Assembly: GCF_004135735.1 (NCBI RefSeq)
Contig: NZ_CP012670.1
Location: 1,240,001 to 1,304,000, forward strand
DNA length: 64,000 bases
From: Sorangium cellulosum
GTDB taxonomy: Bacteria; Myxococcota_A; Polyangia; Polyangiales; Polyangiaceae
Direction of reading: 5' to 3'
The notes beneath the pieces are model-generated. The model saw only the letters and a list, made by a program, of their open reading frames with translations, searched no databases and was not told the DNA's origin. Of this stretch, positions 25,554 through 36,581 are shown piece after piece (the first letter of the stretch is position 1; each line of letters starts with the position of its first letter). Made by a program: the position numbers and the translations under genes.

Positions 25554-25997
25554 CGCCCGCGCGCTCCGCCCCCGCCGGCAAGCAGCATCCCGCGGCGCTG
25601 TCAACGCCGCAGCACGGTCCCGTGATCGCTCGCGCCCGCGCGCACCCCTGAAGTCCGCTTGCGCCGAGGCCCCGCGACGCGCCGTGTCCCGCGCCGGGCC
25701 GCTCCTCCCGACCCGCTCTCCTGACCCGCTTCACGATCTCGGCCGGCGCGCGTCCGCCCCTCGCGCGCGCCTCCCCCGCGCGGCGCGCCGTCTCGGCACC
25801 AGGGTCACGCACGTGCGAGACGGCCCCGCCAGCGCGCTGTCACGCAACCGTGACATGAGCCGTGGCACCACTCTGCACGATGTCTGCTGAAACCGTCGCG
25901 ATGTCGACGCTTATGATACGTGTGTTCTCAAGGAGCGGACTCGCACCTCAAGCCCCCGCGCGCTCCTGTGGGAGCGCGCCAAGATCAAGGAGGGTCT
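25554..25997. other. Intergenic region before the repeat-protein gene
   Basis: No gene is supported in these 444 bases. It contains the dyad at 25838-25855 (separate entry), a possible -10 box TATGAT at 25912-25917 with TGAAAC 18 bases before it, and a strong ribosome site AAGGAGGG at 25987-25994 just before the start at 25998. The leader between the -10 and the start codon is about 80 bases. Confidence 0.45.
25838..25855. promoter_or_regulatory. Dyad TGTCACG-N4-CGTGACA
   Basis: The two 7-base arms TGTCACG (25838-25844) and CGTGACA (25849-25855) are perfect reverse complements around CAAC. The site is 143 bases before the start of the large repeat protein. The same arms and the same 4-base spacing recur at 56348-56365. 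A dimeric helix-turn-helix regulator site is the natural reading. Confidence 0.5.
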
Positions 25998-28922
<2,925 letters not shown>

Positions 28923-28957
28923 CCCGCCGCTGAGCCCGGCCGGGGGTGGCGCGGCCC

Positions 28958-29176
28958 TCAGCGCACGCCGACCAGGCGCTGCATGAGGCGCTGGAACTCG
29001 GGGACCGAGAGGTCGACGTGCTCGACGACCCGCCCGTAGAGCGTGGCCGTCGGCACATTGCGGCCGGGAAACTCCCGCTCGAGCACCGAGAGCTGCCAGA
29101 GGATGACGCGCTCGGCGCGGGTCAGCCCGTCGCGCACGTCGGGCAGGTTGTCGTACGGGGATCGCCTCGGGACCAT
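28958..29176 (-). CDS. Small hypothetical helical protein
   Basis: This 72-residue product starts MVPRRSPYDNLPDVRDGLTR and ends LSVPEFQRLMQRLVGVR. It is charged and mostly helical, with no signal or membrane segment. The central ERVILWQLSVLEREFPGRNVPTATLYGRVVE pattern (helix, turn, helix) is compatible with a small DNA-binding or adaptor protein, but I recognise no family. GGGAG lies 7 bases before the ATG, and codon use is like its neighbours. It sits convergent to the large repeat-protein gene with a 35-base gap. Confidence 0.6.
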   Translation of the reverse strand: MVPRRSPYDNLPDVRDGLTRAERVILWQLSVLEREFPGRNVPTATLYGRVVEHVDLSVPEFQRLMQRLVGVR

Positions 29177-29616
29177 GGTCAAGCTCCCATCCTGGCCGTC
29201 GCAGGCCGCGGCCTTCGCGCTTCGTACCATGCCGCCGCGGCTCACCGCATGTCCAGCGGAGCCGCGCGGGCCGCCGTGTCCCCTCGGAGACGGGCCACGA
29301 GCATCCTTCCCGTGGTGAGCAGCATTCCCATGATCGGCAGGCTGAGAGGTCGCCGGACGGCGTGGGGGGCGGGGGCGGGGCATGGGCGGCGGCGCGGCGC
29401 CGCTCGCGCCGCCACTGCGGCCTGGCGTCGTTGCAGCGAACAGCGCCGCCCGGGGGGAGGGAGCGACGGGCGGCCGCTGCTCGATGCTATCCTGGCACAC
29501 AGGGGCGCGGGGCTCGGACCAGCGCCCCCTCCTCGTGGGGCGCCGCGGGGTCACGACACGCCGCCGGCATCACCGGCCGGACGCGGCCCCACTGCGGCCT
29601 CGCCCGCTGTTGCAGC
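29177..29616. other. Intergenic region, no gene seen
   Basis: This 440-base region separates two leftward genes. Frames through it are Arg/Gly-rich, without ribosome sites or homology-like content. It should include the promoter of the small protein that starts at 29176. I see no hairpin strong enough to call. Confidence 0.5.
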
Positions 29617-30264
29617 TCACTTCTGCGGGTAGATCGGCGACTGCTGCGACGGACACGACGGGCAGAACTTCGACGGCCCCTTCTGCACAGACGGGCAGAA
29701 CTTCGACGGCGCTCCCTTCTTCGTCGGGCACTGCCCGTATTGCCCCACGCCCTGGGAAACTCCGAGCTTCCCTTGGCCGACGAGCCCCGTCTGGGAGCCG
29801 ACGAGACCGGTCTGGAGCCCCGTCTGGGAGCCGACGAGCCCGGTCTGGAGCCCCGTCTGGGAGCCGACGAGACCGGTCTGGAGCCCCGTCTGGGAGCCGA
29901 CGAGCCCGGTCTGGAGCCCCGTCTGGGAGCCGACGAGCCCCGCCTGGGAGGAAATGAGCCCCTTGTGAGGGTTGGTGAGCCCCTTGTGAGGATTGATGAA
30001 CCCCTTCTGGGGATGCTCGAACCCCTTCTGAATGATGCCCTGGCTCACCGGCGCCGCCCCGAGCCCCGCGATCTGCTGAGAGCCCATCTGGGGATTCATG
30101 ATAGCGGCCCCGTCCGCCGTCTCGAGCGCCTCTTCGCTCGAATCGACCATCTCGATGTCCTCGCCCATCTCGCCGTCGGACAGGTCCGCCGACTCGACGG
30201 CGCACCCCGCCATCGCGGCCGCGACCAGCATCAGCAACGACGTTCCATAGTGAATCGAGCTCAT
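29617..30264 (-). CDS. Lipoprotein built from QTGL/QKGF repeats, Cys-rich tail
   Basis: The 215-residue protein starts with a lipoprotein signal (MSSIHYGTSLLMLVAAAMAGC) and an acidic segment. Three related repeat blocks follow: QKGF(E/I)(H/N)P(Q/H)KG units, then four to five 11-residue GLVGSQTGLQT units, then GKLGVSQGVGQYGQ. The tail has two PSKFCPS motifs and a final CPSCPSQQSPIYPQK. The regular Gln/Gly/Ser strands recall bacterial amyloid-like or silk-like proteins. I know no family; function unknown. A strong AAGGAGG site precedes the ATG. It is a single leftward gene with a long intergenic region upstream. Confidence 0.78.
   Translation of the reverse strand: MSSIHYGTSLLMLVAAAMAGCAVESADLSDGEMGEDIEMVDSSEEALETADGAAIMNPQMGSQQIAGLGAAPVSQGIIQKGFEHPQKGFINPHKGLTNPHKGLISSQAGLVGSQTGLQTGLVGSQTGLQTGLVGSQTGLQTGLVGSQTGLQTGLVGSQTGLVGQGKLGVSQGVGQYGQCPTKKGAPSKFCPSVQKGPSKFCPSCPSQQSPIYPQK
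29791..29955 (-). repeat. In-frame 33-bp tandem repeat (QTGL lipoprotein)
   Basis: Units beginning CTGGGAGCCGACGAG recur at 29791, 29824, 29857, 29890 and 29923, exactly 33 bases apart. They alternate between GAGACC and GAGCCC variants and encode GLVGSQTGLQT. Copy number is likely to differ between strains. Confidence 0.92.
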
Positions 30265-31098
30265 GTCGCCTCCTTCGATGTCCCGTAATGGCCACCTGGC
30301 CCACGAACATCCTGCCTCGGGTGTGAGCATGTGGCGTGCCTGGGCAGGTCTGTGCACGGTGCGCCTGTGCCGGTCTTGGCGTCTGTCCCACCCTCGGCCA
30401 AGAGGCATTTCATGGAGCCGCGCTGACACCGGTGCTCCCACCGAGCGTCCGCGTCCGCGCGACGGCGGCCGCCTCCTCGCGGTCGGGCAAGTTCGGGGCG
30501 ACGGGCCCGCGATCGCCTGATGGACATGACGAGCGTCGACGCGACAGAGGTGTGATCGCCATCGAGGGATCGAGCGTGGCCGCGCAGAGCGGCTGTGCAG
30601 CAGACGGCGCACGGACGGCGCGAGACGGTCAGTCGGCGCGGACCGCGCACGGGGGATGTCGCTCGCCGCGTCGTCCACGCGCTCGGCGCTCCCCGGAGGG
30701 CCGACGCCGCCCGATGGCCGGCTCCGCCTCGGGGCCATCGCCGCTGCGCAGAGGCGCCGCGCGCTCCCCGGGCGCGCGCGGCGGGCGCGTGATGCCCGTC
30801 AGGGAGAGATTAGTCCCAGACGCATCTCGCCCTGTAGGCGCATCGCCGCGGGAGCGTTCGGGGCGCAACGTGATGTTGCTCCTCCAGGGCGCGTGGAGCG
30901 GCGTGTTGCCTGGGACTGCGCGTCGTCCGCGCTGTTTCGTTTTGTCCAACGAGGCTCATCATGTGCTGGAAACAGCATGGGTCCGATGTGGCCGATCCGC
31001 ACCTCCCCCGGCGCCGATGGCGTCTCCCCGCGCCGCTGAAGCAGAACGTCGAGGACGCCAGCGGGCGTCTGGGGCATCGCCTCGTCGTGGCCTGGGCT
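30265..31098. other. Long intergenic region, no gene supported
   Basis: At 834 bases this is the longest gap in the window. Open frames exist on both strands but lack ribosome sites, signals or recognisable domains, and codon third positions do not show the strong G/C bias of the real genes around. The part next to 30264 is the leader and promoter of the QTGL lipoprotein. A small RNA gene cannot be excluded. Confidence 0.5.
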
Positions 31099-31395
31099 TC
31101 AGCCTCGGAGCGCCCCGCCCGCGCCCCTCGCGGGGCGCCCGCGGCCGCTGGCCGCGAGCGCCTCCTTGCCGGCGCGCCCCATCCTCCGGATCGCTGCCTC
31201 CCGCCGCAGCGCCTCGCCCCGGTCCGCCGCCGCCTCGACGTGCACCAGCGCGAGCGGGCCCCGGCCGCGCGTGTAGCGCGCCCCCCGCCCCGACGCGTGC
31301 TGCGCGAGGCGCGCCTCCACGTCGCGCGCGATCCCCGTGTAGAGCGACCCGTCGCCGCAGCGGAGGATGTACACGTGCCAGGCCGCCGCGGTCAC
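31099..31395 (-). CDS. GIY-YIG nuclease-family protein (UPF0213/YhbQ-like)
   Basis: This 98-residue single-domain protein has WHVYILRCGDGSLYTGIA (the GIY-YIG signature in its VYI..YTG form), then RLAQHASGRGARYTRGRGPLALVH and EALRREAAIRRMGRAGKEAL, matching the small UPF0213/YhbQ group. These proteins are structure-specific nucleases or nuclease-like; activity here is unproven. GTG 31395 overlaps the stop of the upstream TMTC-like gene (GTGA), so translation is coupled although the functions look unrelated. Confidence 0.85.
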   Translation of the reverse strand: MTAAAWHVYILRCGDGSLYTGIARDVEARLAQHASGRGARYTRGRGPLALVHVEAAADRGEALRREAAIRRMGRAGKEALAASGRGRPARGAGGALRG

Positions 31396-33701
31396 TCCTT
31401 CGGCCCCTCGTTGTAGCCGCGCGGCCGGTACTTCGGGTCCACGCCGCCGTGCTTCGCGCCGTTGTCGAGCGTGTCGGTCGCGAGGTACGCGAGCCACGTC
31501 CCCGGGTGCGCCTCCGCGAGCGCCCTGAGCTCCGCCTCGTGCGCCTCGAGCCGCTTCTCGTCGTACAGGCACTGCAGCGCGAGCGCGATCAGGCTGAGCT
31601 CGTTGGGCCCGAGCTCCATGCCCCGCCGGTAGTGCGGGAACGCCTCGTCCGGGCGGTGCATGCGGCAGAGCGTGTCGCCGGTGTACACGTGCGCCATCGG
31701 CCAGCTCGGGGCCAGCTCCGCCGCGATCCGGCTCTCGGCGAGCCGGGTCTCCAGGTCGCCGCGGGCGCCCTTCATCACCGAGTAGTTCAGGTGCGCCTTC
31801 GCGCTGTTCGGGACCGCCTCCTTCGTCGCCGCCCAGAAGTCGAGGTCGTTCCGGTAATCCATCGCGTGCCGGTACGCCTGCACGCACTGGAAGCCGAAGA
31901 AGAGCGCGAACAGCGCCGGCGTGAGCCAGGCCCGGAACGTCCAGCGCGCCCGGGGCGCGAGGTCCGAGCCGGCGAGCGCCTCGTGCAGCCACGAGAACGC
32001 CACCGCGAGGAGCAGCGACGACCCGATGGCCGGGAAGTACCAGAAGCGCTCCGCGCGCACCGTCGGCAGGACGACCGGGATGTTCGAGTGCGGGAAGTAG
32101 CTGACCACGATCCACACGAGGCCGATCGCCGCGACGCACGGCCCCGCGTACCCGCGGCGGAGCGGCACCCAGGCGCTCCGGTCCGCCGTCGCCGGGCAGG
32201 GCAGGGGGCGCGTCCCCTCGACGAGCATCCCGAGCCCGACCACCAGCGGGGGCAGGAACGGCAGCGGCCACAGCGCGAGCGGCAGCGCCCGGAGCAGCGG
32301 CAGGCGCCCCGCCGGGCGGAGCACGTGCCAGTCATACGCGGCGAGCCCCGCCGCCGCGGCCGCGAGCGCCGCCCCCGCGAGGATCAGCGTCCACCGCCGC
32401 GACGTCGCCTGCCCGCCGTCGACGAGGAAGGCGGCGCGCACCGAGCGCCGCTCGCCCCGCTCGCGGTGCTCGCGGCGGAGGGCCGCGAGCCAGAGCGCGA
32501 GCGAGCCGAGCGGGGGCAGCGCCATCATCACGGCGCCGGCGACGCTGCCGAAGAAGACCAGCCGCTCGGGCGCCGGCTCCGCGGGGAACGAGTAGTCGCC
32601 GCTCAGCCGCCACGGGAACACGAGCTGCGTGAGGCCCCGGAAGTAGACGCGCAGCGCGCCGGCGACCCGGTGCGGCGTGTCCGCGGTGCTGAGCGGGTTG
32701 TTGAGCGGGTCGCGCGGCAGGGGCGCCTGGTGGAACCAGACGAGCGCGTCGTGCAGGAGGCGCCTCGCGAGCGGCGCCCCCTCCGGGAGCGGCGCCGCGA
32801 GCTCGGCGGGCAGCGGCGACGGGAACCAGCGCCGCCGGAGCTCGACGTAGAGCACGAACGCCGCGCCGGCCCCGAGCAGCGCGAGCAGCGCGCGGACGAG
32901 CCGCGCCGGGCGCGTCGGGTGGGTGAGCGGCGCGGCGACGAGCGCGGCGAACGGGATGAGCGGCACGCAGACGAGCGCGCTCTCCTTGGAGAGGAGGCCG
33001 AAGAGCACCGCCGCGAACACGCCGAAAGGCATCGCCCACGCGGGCAGCCCGAGGGCGGCGAGGGCGGCGATGGCCCCCATGCCCCCGAGCACGTCGGCGA
33101 TGCCCACGATGCCGCTCACCGCCTCGGTGAGCACCGCGCAGCTCACGAAGAGCAGCCCCGCGAGGTAGGCGAGCCCGCGCCGGCGCGTGAGCCAGAACGC
33201 GACGCACGTGAGCAGCGCGCCGTTCACCGCGTGGAAGAGGACGTTGTAGAAGTGGTGGAAGAACGGCTGCTTCGACAGCGCCCAGAGCGCGCGCCAGAGG
33301 AAGTTCGGCAGCGGGCGGTACGAGCCGACGCTCCGGTCGGGCGGCAGCCCCCAGAAATCGCGGTGGATCGCGTCGAGGAAGCCGAGCCCGCCCTTCGCGT
33401 TCACGTACGGGTTGGCGAGGAGCGCCTCCTGCTCGTCGAAGATGTAGTTCGTCGACGGCGCGCGCGTGAACAGGACGATGGAGACGAGCGCGAGCGGCGC
33501 GAGCGCGGACCAGAACGTCGGGTCGAACGCGAGGAAGTAGTCGCGCACGCGGCCGGCGGCCCGCTGGAGGCGCGACGGCTCGAGCGGCACGGGCGGCGGC
33601 CGCTCGGACAGGGGCGGCGCCGCGGGGGCGAGCGGCGCGCCGGGGCCCACGGGCTCCGGCGCGGCCTGCTCACCGGCGGGGTACGAGGGCGGGGAGGTCA
33701 C
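31392..33701 (-). CDS. TMTC-like multi-pass membrane glycosyltransferase with TPR tail
   Basis: The 769-residue protein has a Pro-rich N-terminus, about ten to twelve membrane helices and a soluble TPR segment. The first periplasmic loop carries YIFDEQEALLANPYVN and GSYRPLPNFLWRA, like the acidic and R-P motifs of TMTC/ArnT-type C-fold transferases. LLSKESALVCVPLIPFA is the helical K-E motif common to this group. The end (AHVYTGDTLCRMHRPDEAFPHYRRGMELGPNE) is TPR. It probably transfers a sugar from a lipid carrier to exported proteins, by analogy. GTG 33701 lies 12 bases after the SDR stop, with AAGGGG before it. Confidence 0.78.
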   Translation of the reverse strand: MTSPPSYPAGEQAAPEPVGPGAPLAPAAPPLSERPPPVPLEPSRLQRAAGRVRDYFLAFDPTFWSALAPLALVSIVLFTRAPSTNYIFDEQEALLANPYVNAKGGLGFLDAIHRDFWGLPPDRSVGSYRPLPNFLWRALWALSKQPFFHHFYNVLFHAVNGALLTCVAFWLTRRRGLAYLAGLLFVSCAVLTEAVSGIVGIADVLGGMGAIAALAALGLPAWAMPFGVFAAVLFGLLSKESALVCVPLIPFAALVAAPLTHPTRPARLVRALLALLGAGAAFVLYVELRRRWFPSPLPAELAAPLPEGAPLARRLLHDALVWFHQAPLPRDPLNNPLSTADTPHRVAGALRVYFRGLTQLVFPWRLSGDYSFPAEPAPERLVFFGSVAGAVMMALPPLGSLALWLAALRREHRERGERRSVRAAFLVDGGQATSRRWTLILAGAALAAAAAGLAAYDWHVLRPAGRLPLLRALPLALWPLPFLPPLVVGLGMLVEGTRPLPCPATADRSAWVPLRRGYAGPCVAAIGLVWIVVSYFPHSNIPVVLPTVRAERFWYFPAIGSSLLLAVAFSWLHEALAGSDLAPRARWTFRAWLTPALFALFFGFQCVQAYRHAMDYRNDLDFWAATKEAVPNSAKAHLNYSVMKGARGDLETRLAESRIAAELAPSWPMAHVYTGDTLCRMHRPDEAFPHYRRGMELGPNELSLIALALQCLYDEKRLEAHEAELRALAEAHPGTWLAYLATDTLDNGAKHGGVDPKYRPRGYNEGPKE

Positions 33702-33712
33702 GCCCGGCCCCT

Positions 33713-34606
33713 TCAGCCCCCGGCCTCCGGCGGGCCGGCCGCCCGCTCGGGCTCGGGGCCGGCCGCCCGCTCGGGCTCGGGGCCGGCCGCCCGCTCGGGC
33801 TCGGGGATCGACCAGATGTCGCCCCAGAGCGGCTGGCCGCCGTCGATGCCGTACACCGCGCCGGTGATGAAGTCGTTCTGGTCGCTGGCGAGGAAGACGA
33901 TGAGCCGCGAGACCTCCTCCGGGGCGGCGAGGCGCTTGAGCGGGGTCGCGCGGCGCGCGAGCTCGAGGAGCTCGTCGCCGTACTGCGCCGTGCCGCTCGA
34001 GCGGATGTTGTTGCCGGGGGCGACGGCGTTCACGCGGACGCCGAACGCCGCCCACTCGACGGCGAGCGAGCGGGTGAGGTTCTCGACGCCGGCGCGCGCG
34101 GCGCCCGTGTGCGCCATGCCGGGGAAGCCGCGGCTCACGGACGCGGTGACGTTCACGATGCGGCCGCGCCGCGCCGGGATCATCGCCCGCGTCGCGACCT
34201 CGCGGGTCATGAAGAAGGTGCCGTTCAGGTTGTTGCGGACGACCGCCTCCCAGCCCTTCGGGGTCATGTCCATGGCCGGGCTCGGGAACTGGCCCCCGGC
34301 GTTGTTCACGAGGACGTCGACGCGGCCGAAGCGCTCGAGCACCTGGCCGACGAGGGCGGCGATCTGCTCCGGATCGCGGATGTCGCAGGGCGCGGCGAGC
34401 ACGTCGGCCGCGGCGACGCCGTCGCCGGCGAGCGCCCTTTGCGCGGCCTCGAGCTTGTCGGGCTTGCGGCCGCAGATCGCGACCTTCGCGCCGAGGTGCG
34501 CGAGCTCGCGCGCGCACGCGAGGCCGATCCCGCTGCCCCCGCCCGTGACGAGGGCGACCTGATTGTCGAAGAGTCCTCGGGCGAAGATCGAGCGCACCTG
34601 GGTCAC
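33713..34606 (-). CDS. SDR-family oxidoreductase (enoyl-/dienoyl-CoA reductase-like)
   Basis: The 297-residue Rossmann protein has GGGSGIGLA for NAD(P), DIRDPEQI, LVNNAGGQFPSP and IVNVTASVSRGFPG. The usual Y-x-x-x-K is replaced by HTGAARAGVENLTRSLAVEWA, as in the PECR/DECR-type SDRs that act on acyl-CoA. So a fatty-acid 2-enoyl- or 2,4-dienoyl-CoA reductase role is likely. After the normal SDR end (DGGQPLWGDIW) is a tail of three PEPERAAG repeats not found in the family. It is the first gene of a three-gene leftward unit. Start codon is probably GTG 34606. Confidence 0.82.
   Translation of the reverse strand: MTQVRSIFARGLFDNQVALVTGGGSGIGLACARELAHLGAKVAICGRKPDKLEAAQRALAGDGVAAADVLAAPCDIRDPEQIAALVGQVLERFGRVDVLVNNAGGQFPSPAMDMTPKGWEAVVRNNLNGTFFMTREVATRAMIPARRGRIVNVTASVSRGFPGMAHTGAARAGVENLTRSLAVEWAAFGVRVNAVAPGNNIRSSGTAQYGDELLELARRATPLKRLAAPEEVSRLIVFLASDQNDFITGAVYGIDGGQPLWGDIWSIPEPERAAGPEPERAAGPEPERAAGPPEAGG
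33733..33804 (-). repeat. In-frame 24-bp tandem repeat at the SDR C-terminus
   Basis: Three perfect 24-base copies (GGCCGGCCGCCCGCTCGGGC then TCGG on the + strand) encode PEPERAAG three times. They are identical, so the expansion is recent. The tail is outside the catalytic fold. Confidence 0.92.
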
Positions 34607-34675
34607 GCCCCGCGTTTACAACGGGTCAGGGGGCGGCGCCACAGGCGCGCGCTCCCCGGGGCGCGCGGCGCCGGA

Positions 34676-34783
34676 GCGCGCAGCGGCCGGGGGGCCGCGG
34701 GCCGCGCGCCACCCGGAGCGCCCGGCGCCCGAGGCAGAACGGCGCGCGGCTGCCCGGCGCGGGGCGCGCCGGCCGCTGCGCGC
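34676..34783. repeat. 15-bp inverted repeat in the LLM-SDR gap
   Basis: GCGCGCAGCGGCCGG (34676-34690) is repeated as its exact reverse complement at 34769-34783, in a 232-base non-coding gap of extreme GC content. It could form a stem between the end of the leftward LLM gene and the SDR gene start. In such GC-rich DNA some dyads arise by chance, but 15 perfect bases is notable. Confidence 0.5.
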
Positions 34784-34838
34784 CGCGGGCCGGGCGTCGG
34801 GCCGCGCGTCCACGGCGGCGCGCGCCGCGGCGGCCAGG

Positions 34839-35888
34839 TCACCGGGCCTGGGCGCCCTTCACGGCCTCCGAAAGGAGCTCGTAGGACCGCAGCCGGGCGC
34901 CATGATCGTGGATCTGGGCGACCACCATCAGCTCATCGGCGCGGGTCTCGTCCAGGATGGCCTGGACCCGCTGTCGCACCGTCTCCGGGCTCCCGGCGAC
35001 CGAGTAACGCAGCTGTCGCCGGATCGTGGCCTCTTCGTGGGGGGCCCACAGCGCGTCCATGTCGTCCACCGGGGGAGGGAGCTGGCCCGGGCGGCCGCGG
35101 ATGAGCGACAGGAACTGCTGCTGCTGCGACGTCGAGAGCCGCCGGGCCTCCTCGTCCGTATCGGCCACCACGACGTGCAGGCCGATCATGGCGTGGGGCC
35201 GCTCCAGCGCGTCCGAGGGGCGGAAGCTGCTCCGGTAGAGCTCCAGCGCGGGCAGCAGGTAATCCGGCGCGAAATGGCTGGCGAAGGCGAAGGGCAGGCC
35301 CAGGTGGGCCGCCATCCGGGCGCTGTAGCCGCTGGAGCCGAGCAGCCAGATGGGGATGTCGAGCCCTTCTCCGGGGATGGCGCGCACCCTGGCCACGCCG
35401 GGCGGGGGCGCGCGGTCCAGGTAGGCGCGGAGCTCGCTCACGAGCTCCGGGAAATCGTCGCCGTCGGTGCCCAGCGATCGCCGGAGCGCGCGAGCGGTCA
35501 GCGGATCGGTGCCCGGCGCCCGCCCGAGGCCCAGGTCGATGCGGCCCGGATACAGGGACTCCAGCGTTCCGAACTGCTCCGCGATGACGAGCGGCGCGTG
35601 GTTGGGCAGCATGATGCCGCCGGCGCCCACGCGGATCGTCGTGGTGCCCGCGGCCACATGGCCGATCACAAGCGACGTGGCGGAGCTGGCGATACCCGGC
35701 ATGTTGTGGTGCTCGGCCAGCCAGTAACGGCGGTACCCCCACGCCTCGGCGTGGCGCGCGAGGTCGAGGGTGTTGCGGAAGGCGTCTCTCGGCGTGGCGC
35801 CCACCACGACCGGCGCAAGGTCGAGCACCGAGAGGGGGGTGTCCTGGAGCGCTCTGGATCGCGGGTGCGTCGTGGGGTGTTCAGGCAT
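34839..35888 (-). CDS. LLM-class flavin-dependent oxidoreductase (luciferase-like, MsnO8/YhbW-type)
   Basis: The 349-residue protein begins [26 protein letters not shown], then [58 protein letters not shown] and [26 protein letters not shown]. These are the standard segments of F420/FMN-dependent luciferase-like monooxygenases of the group often called LLM class MsnO8. The flavin and substrate are not determined by sequence alone. AGGAGG lies 9 bases before ATG 35888. It is followed at some distance by the SDR gene; co-transcription is not evident. Confidence 0.85.
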   Translation of the reverse strand: MPEHPTTHPRSRALQDTPLSVLDLAPVVVGATPRDAFRNTLDLARHAEAWGYRRYWLAEHHNMPGIASSATSLVIGHVAAGTTTIRVGAGGIMLPNHAPLVIAEQFGTLESLYPGRIDLGLGRAPGTDPLTARALRRSLGTDGDDFPELVSELRAYLDRAPPPGVARVRAIPGEGLDIPIWLLGSSGYSARMAAHLGLPFAFASHFAPDYLLPALELYRSSFRPSDALERPHAMIGLHVVVADTDEEARRLSTSQQQQFLSLIRGRPGQLPPPVDDMDALWAPHEEATIRRQLRYSVAGSPETVRQRVQAILDETRADELMVVAQIHDHGARLRSYELLSEAVKGAQAR

Positions 35889-36037
35889 GGTGGTGATTCC
35901 TCCTCGGAGGGCGACCGTGACGACATAACACGCGGAGGGCCCACGCACCCGGGGAGAGGCGCGCGGCCGTGCTCGAGCGCCAGGCGCGCCGCGGCGCCCC
36001 CGGATCCGCGCGACGGCGGCGGCCTCGAGAGCGGGGT

Positions 36038-36124
36038 CTACTGCGGGAAGTTGCCCCGGATCAGCAGAAGAACCGCCACGGCGCCAACGACGCCAAGAAG
36101 AGAGGGAGAGGGTTGTCCCTCCAT
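36038..36124 (-). CDS. 28-residue single-helix membrane micropeptide
   Basis: A short frame starts at ATG 36124 with AGGAGG 5 bases before it, the best ribosome site in the region. It reads [11 protein letters not shown], then a hydrophobic run [11 protein letters not shown], then RGNFPQ and stop. The layout (short polar start, one membrane helix, Arg after the helix) is that of small bacterial membrane peptides. It lies in an otherwise gene-free stretch, and its DNA is partly duplicated in inverted orientation just upstream. No family is recognised. Expression is unproven, but ribosome site plus helix make it credible. Confidence 0.55.
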   Translation of the reverse strand: MEGQPSPSLLGVVGAVAVLLLIRGNFPQ

Positions 36125-36200
36125 GTTCCCCTCCTACTTCCCCTGTCTCTTGGCGCCCTTGACGTCATGGCGGTTCGCCTCTCGGCCCGACTTCCCGCAG
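36041..36200. repeat. Imperfect long inverted repeat around the micropeptide gene
   Basis: Reading outward from about 36122, the leftward strand (CTTGGCGTCGTTGGCGCCGT then GGCGGTTC, then ACTTCCCGCAG) matches the rightward strand (CTTGGCGCCCTTGACGTCAT then GGCGGTTC, then ACTTCCCGCAG). A 29-base core has 24 matches, and a second 11-base block is identical. The right arm, translated in the equivalent frame, still gives [10 protein letters not shown] beside [11 protein letters not shown] of the micropeptide. Inverted duplication of the small gene, or a long RNA hairpin, would explain it. Confidence 0.6.
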
Positions 36201-36581
36201 CAGCGCCAGAGGAAGAGGAGAAGAGTCGATGAAGCACGACGCGACGCGTCCACGGGGCGCTCGGGCGGCACGGCGAGCTCCGCAGCGCTGGCGCGCGCTG
36301 CTCGCGTCTGCCTCCTCGCTTCTGTCATGACAACGCAAGAGCGCCTGATCGGGAAATGTTCATCGAGGCGGTAGAGCCGGCGTCGATGAGCGGCGCCGGG
36401 ACGCGACGCCCGATGGTCCGGAACGAGCGTGGTGCGCCGAGCGCCGCGCGATCGCCGCGCCGCCGGGCGCCTCCTGGAGCGCACGGGCGGCCGGATCCGT
36501 GGTAGGGCGAGCCCCGTCCAGCGCGGGCGGCTGGTAGAGTGCGGCGTGTCCGGGCTGGCGGCGCTCGTCTCGAGGTCATCC

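Larger units (their letters stand above)
35889..36581. other. Intergenic region containing a micropeptide gene and inverted repeat
   Basis: Apart from the 28-codon gene at 36038-36124 and its inverted copy, no gene is supported. A 10-base palindrome TGTCATGACA lies at 36323-36332. The right end must contain the promoter of the rightward propeller lipoprotein starting at 36582. Confidence 0.5.

Noticed and set aside
25862..25876. Sigma-54 promoter (TGGCAC..TGC) before the large repeat protein
   Set aside because: The GG and GC elements are 9 bases apart instead of the required 10, and the TTGC box is poor.
30799..31077. A 92-codon leftward frame in the long gap
   Set aside because: No ribosome site, no recognisable domain, and codon bias unlike neighbours.
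30336..34562. A 1408-codon rightward open frame across 30.3-34.6 kb
   Set aside because: It is antisense to the GIY-YIG, TMTC-like and SDR genes, translates as Arg/Pro/Glu-rich sequence with no domain, and is a by-product of high GC third positions.
36323..36332. TGTCATGACA palindrome as another operator of the TGTCACG type
   Set aside because: The half-site differs (TGTCA only) and the arms touch with no spacer, so the match is too short to group with the 18-20-base dyads.
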